Shown in pieces: positions 6,139 through 8,604 of a stretch of DNA of 8,604 nucleotides. The stretch is from Crocinitomicaceae bacterium (GTDB lineage Bacteria > Bacteroidota > Bacteroidia > Flavobacteriales_D > Crocinitomicaceae), in contig JALWLM010000561.1 in NCBI GenBank assembly GCA_027084145.1, forward strand, positions 1-8,604. The letters are read 5' to 3'. The notes under the pieces were generated by a model. The model searched no databases, was not told where the DNA came from, and saw only the letters and a program-made list of their open reading frames with translations. Within the stretch, counting starts at the first letter, position 1. Each line of letters starts with the position of its first letter. The position numbers and the translations under genes were made by a program.

Positions 6139-7368
6139 CTACTTATCATCCCAAATATCTTTTGTTCCGCTTCTTTTATTTTCTTCTTCGATTAACTTTT
6201 TCCAGTCATATCCATTTTCCTCCGTTTCTCGAATGATTTCCATATATTCCTCTTTAGGAAGCTCATATTTTTCTATCTGATTTCCTGTATAGTCTTCAAT
6301 AGCTTCTACCAATTCTTTTTCTTGTCCACTACAAAAAGAAATAGCGTATCCTTTCTTTCCTCCTCTTCCTGTTCTACCACATCGGTGCACATAATTTTCA
6401 GGATTATCCGGAATATCATAATTAATCACCATTTCTACTTCGGGAATATCGATTCCTCTACATGCAACATCTGTTGTAATTAGAATTTTGTTTTCTCCTG
6501 ATTTAAACCGGTTTAAGATAGAAAAACGTTCTTTTTGTTCTAACCCTCCATGCAAGGCCTCTGTCTCAATCCCTACACGTTTCATTGCTTTAACAACTCG
6601 TTCTACTCTGACTTTTGTTCGTACAAAAACAATTATTTTCTTATCCTCATGATTTTTAATCATGTTTTCTAAAAAAAATCTTTTATCATCCATTTCTACA
6701 AAAACAATGGAATGTTCAATCGTTTTTGCCACAGGATTTTTCGGTGAAATTTGTATTCGTATCGCATTCCTTACAACATCATACGCTAATTTCTTTATCC
6801 TTTTAGAAATTGTTGCCGAGAAAAATAAAGTCTGTCGTTTTAGGGGTACATGTTTTAAAACATCTTTAATGTCTTTCCCAAATCCAAATTCCAGCATTAA
6901 ATCCGCTTCATCCAACACTAAAAAATGTACTTTGGAGATATCTAAATGACCTTGAGATATTAAGTCAAACATCCTTCCCGGAGTAGCCACTAAAATATCA
7001 ATACCGTTGTTCAATGTGCGTATTTGTTGTTCTTGCTCTACCCCGCCAAATAATCCTAAAGTTTTAATCTTTGTTTTTTTTCCGATATCTTGAAACACCG
7101 AAGCAATTTGTTTTGCTAATTCACGTGTCGGGACCATTACTAAACATTTAACACCTTTATTCTTTTTCCCATTTTTCAAAATCCAATCTAAGATAGGAAT
7201 CACAAATGCCGCTGTCTTTCCTGTTCCTGTTTGAGCTATAGCCATCACATCTTCTCCTTCCATGATGTGTCGAATTGCTTTATATTGAATATCAGTTGGC
7301 CTTTTATAACCTATTTCTTCTAATCGCTCTTTAATTTCTTTCGCTATGGGGTATTGGCTAAACTTCAT
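6139..7368 (-). CDS. DEAD-box ATP-dependent RNA helicase
   Basis: ATP-dependent RNA unwinding enzyme, probably acting in ribosome assembly, RNA turnover or cold adaptation. All core motifs are present in order: Q motif (RPTDIQ, 23-28), motif I AQTGTGKT (45-52), Ia PTRELA (80-85), TPGR (129-132), DEAD (153-156), SAT (184-186), IVFVRTK (246-252), TTDVACRGID (298-307) and motif VI HRCGRTGRGG (328-337). At 409 residues it holds just the two RecA-like domains plus a short tail (to 409) rich in Glu and Lys, ending IWDDK. The long basic or RNA-binding extension of DeaD/CsdA or DbpA is absent, so the overall build is RhlE-like, but I do not assign a subtype. The second half of motif VI has Cys where many relatives have Ile (HRIGRTGR). 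The ATG at 7366-7368 sits 15 nt after a terminator-like hairpin, and no clear Bacteroidota promoter is visible in the 69-nt spacer. Confidence 0.95.
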   Translation of the reverse strand: MKFSQYPIAKEIKERLEEIGYKRPTDIQYKAIRHIMEGEDVMAIAQTGTGKTAAFVIPILDWILKNGKKNKGVKCLVMVPTRELAKQIASVFQDIGKKTKIKTLGLFGGVEQEQQIRTLNNGIDILVATPGRMFDLISQGHLDISKVHFLVLDEADLMLEFGFGKDIKDVLKHVPLKRQTLFFSATISKRIKKLAYDVVRNAIRIQISPKNPVAKTIEHSIVFVEMDDKRFFLENMIKNHEDKKIIVFVRTKVRVERVVKAMKRVGIETEALHGGLEQKERFSILNRFKSGENKILITTDVACRGIDIPEVEMVINYDIPDNPENYVHRCGRTGRGGKKGYAISFCSGQEKELVEAIEDYTGNQIEKYELPKEEYMEIIRETEENGYDWKKLIEEENKRSGTKDIWDDK

Positions 7369-7376
7369 ATTATCTT

Positions 7377-7414
7377 AAAATAAAAACCGTCCTTAACTTT
7401 GTCAAGAACGGTTT
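7377..7414 (-). terminator. Terminator hairpin between zinc-ribbon and helicase genes
   Basis: Bases 7408-7414 (ACGGTTT) pair with 7384-7390 (AAACCGT), and 7404-7406 pair with 7392-7394, around a 9-nt loop. In minus-strand RNA the intervening position is a U-G wobble, giving an 11-bp stem; in plus-strand RNA it would be a C-A mismatch, so the minus strand is the likely functional one. The stem is followed on the minus strand by TT-A-TTTT. It lies 23 nt after the zinc-ribbon stop codon and most simply terminates the Nif3/zinc-ribbon transcript. Confidence 0.75.
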
Positions 7415-7437
7415 ATTATTTTTTTGCAACAATCCAT

Positions 7438-8238
7438 TTATGCTGTTGTTTTTTTCCGTGATGTTCTTCTTTTTTTCTTTGGTTCTTCTTCTACAACCTC
7501 TTCTCCCGGAACCAATATTCTTCCACAGTGTTCACAAACAATAATTTCTTTTTTTGCTTTGATATCCAACTGTCTTTGGATAGGAATGATATTAAAACAT
7601 CCTCCACAAGCGTTGTTCACGATTTGTACTACTGCCAAACCATTTTTTGAACCTTCTCTCAAACGTGTATATGCGCTTGCTAATCTTGGCTCTATTTTTT
7701 TCAAAGCTGCCTCTGATTTTTTAATCAGTTTTTCTTCTTGTTCTTTTGTTTCAGCAATAATATCGTCTAACTCTGATTTTTTTAATTCTAATTCTTTCGC
7801 TACAATCTCTTTTTTCTCTTTTTTCTCTTCTAAAATTTCTTTTTTAGATTCTATTTTAAACTTTGCTTCTTTAATCCGTTTTTCATTTAATTGAATTTCC
7901 AACTCTTGATATTCAATTTCTTTTGAAAGCGAATCGTATTCTCTATTATTACGAACATTGCTTTGTTGCTCTTTATATTTCTTTATTTTAGCTTCAGAAT
8001 CAATATTTTCATTTTTTCTCCTCGAAATGTCTTCCTCTAATTCTTTAATTTCATCTTCAATACGGTTGATGATTGTTCCCAATCCTTCTACCTCATCTTC
8101 TAAATCTTGGACAACCAATGGTAATTCCCCTCGGATAATTCTTATCTTATCTATCTCAGTATCAATTTGTTGTAACGTGAACAAACTATCTAACTTCTCT
8201 GCTACTGTTTGTTCTTTTTTCGCTGTGGTTTTTGCCAT
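7438..8238 (-). CDS. Coiled-coil C4-type zinc-ribbon protein (COG1579-like)
   Basis: This 266-residue protein belongs to the coiled-coil/C4 zinc-ribbon family, whose molecular role is not settled; nucleic-acid or partner binding has been proposed. Residues about 15-180 are a long charged helical region rich in Glu, Lys, Ile and Leu, predicted to form coiled coils. It contains the family-typical NNREYDSLSKEIEY (97-110). The C-terminal ribbon is C211-x2-C214 (ACGGCFNIIP) and C235-x2-C238 (VCEHCGR), four cysteines placed to bind one Zn2+. A basic tail (about 254-266, KKKRRTSRKK) follows an acidic stretch. The ATG lies 3 nt after the stop of the Nif3-like gene, so the two are almost certainly co-transcribed, a pairing I recall from many Bacteroidota. 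There is no signal peptide, so the protein should be cytoplasmic. Confidence 0.93.
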   Translation of the reverse strand: MAKTTAKKEQTVAEKLDSLFTLQQIDTEIDKIRIIRGELPLVVQDLEDEVEGLGTIINRIEDEIKELEEDISRRKNENIDSEAKIKKYKEQQSNVRNNREYDSLSKEIEYQELEIQLNEKRIKEAKFKIESKKEILEEKKEKKEIVAKELELKKSELDDIIAETKEQEEKLIKKSEAALKKIEPRLASAYTRLREGSKNGLAVVQIVNNACGGCFNIIPIQRQLDIKAKKEIIVCEHCGRILVPGEEVVEEEPKKKRRTSRKKTTA

Positions 8239-8241
8239 GCT

Positions 8242-8604
8242 TTAAAAATAATTAATTGGGTTTGTATTTACCTCTGTTAAACGAACTGCAAAGTTAGTAA
8301 ATTTTTTCTTCAAAAGAAACTTTAATCGGTGAGAAGTAAATTGTTCGCTTTCAAAGTGACCTATATCAGCAATTAAAACCTTATCTTCAGCATCGAAAAA
8401 CTCATGATATTTGAAATCTCCTGTAATAAAAATATCTGCCTGCTGCCGAATAGCATTTTTCAATAAAAAACTACCCGCCCCTCCGCAAAAAGCAATTTTT
8501 TGAACTTTATCCTTAACGATTTTGGTATGACGAATTACTCCGCAATGAAACGTTTCTTTCAATAATTTTAAAAAATCAATTGTAGGTATTGCTTGCTTTA
8601 GTTC
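8242..8604 (-). CDS. Nif3-like dinuclear metal centre protein (N-terminal part outside window)
   Basis: C-terminal 120 residues of a Nif3/YbgI/YqfO-family protein, a toroidal hexamer with a two-metal site and uncertain cellular function (GTP cyclohydrolase-like roles have been suggested for some members). The frame stays open to the window edge, so the first potential start (TTG at 8562) is internal. Family segments are IAFCGGAGSFLL (in-window residues 37-48), AIRQQADIFITGDFKYHEFFDA (split as AIRQQADIFI and TGDFKYHEFFDA, 51-72), ADIGHFESEQ (79-88), and the C-terminal VNTNPINYF. H83 and E87 correspond to the H-x3-E metal ligands (H215/E219 in E. coli YbgI). The remaining ligands and any inserted PII-like domain would be in the missing part. 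The stop is 3 nt from the zinc-ribbon start. Confidence 0.95.
   Translation of the reverse strand, partial: ELKQAIPTIDFLKLLKETFHCGVIRHTKIVKDKVQKIAFCGGAGSFLLKNAIRQQADIFITGDFKYHEFFDAEDKVLIADIGHFESEQFTSHRLKFLLKKKFTNFAVRLTEVNTNPINYF

Noticed and set aside
7377..7405. TTGACA and TATTTT with 17-nt spacing on the minus strand, resembling an E. coli sigma-70 promoter for the helicase
   Set aside because: Bacteroidota use a different consensus (TAnnTTTG), and both boxes lie within the terminator loop and U-tract, so the match is probably incidental.
7424..7894. A 156-codon open frame on the + strand opposite the zinc-ribbon gene
   Set aside because: It is antisense to a confidently identified coiled-coil gene; its Phe/Ser-rich product is the mirror of Lys/Glu-rich codons and resembles no family.

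Overview
The window is AT-rich and looks like chromosomal DNA from a member of the Bacteroidota, most likely a Flavobacteriia-type organism. Three things point there. One secreted protein ends in a type IX secretion (Por) C-terminal sorting domain. Its neighbour opens with the 'GIN..G..PD.SAMLDI.STNKG.L.PR' module typical of Bacteroidota surface proteins. Start codons are preceded by A/T-rich DNA without clear Shine-Dalgarno sequences. No mobile element, CRISPR array, tRNA or rRNA is visible.

Left part (1-2838, + strand): two exported proteins lie 10 nt apart. The first is cut off by the left window edge and lacks only its extreme N-terminus. It is a tail-fibre-like, Gly/Asn-rich repeat protein with a widespread C-terminal domain of unknown function. 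The second is a 429-residue protein with a signal peptide and a T9SS sorting domain. A perfect 26-nt palindrome (2858-2883) closes this unit and also serves the convergent men operon, whose last stop codon touches it.

Middle part (2884-5967, - strand): a tightly packed menaquinone operon transcribed in the order menI (DHNA-CoA thioesterase), menF (isochorismate synthase), menD (SEPHCHC synthase). The genes overlap by 20 nt and 4 nt. MenF and MenD perform the first two committed steps from chorismate; MenI releases 1,4-dihydroxy-2-naphthoate from its CoA ester late in the pathway. menH, menC, menE, menB and menA are not in the window.

Right part (6139-8604, - strand): a DEAD-box RNA helicase, and upstream of it a pair made of a Nif3-like dinuclear-metal protein (cut by the right window edge) and a coiled-coil C4 zinc-ribbon protein. 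A strand-specific terminator hairpin separates the zinc-ribbon gene from the helicase and ends only 15 nt before the helicase start codon.

Overall this is mostly ordinary housekeeping DNA plus a secreted-protein pair. I found no convincing evidence of a new multi-gene system. The points most worth checking are the unexplained surface-protein pair, the terminator immediately upstream of the helicase, and the TTG start of menF inside menI.
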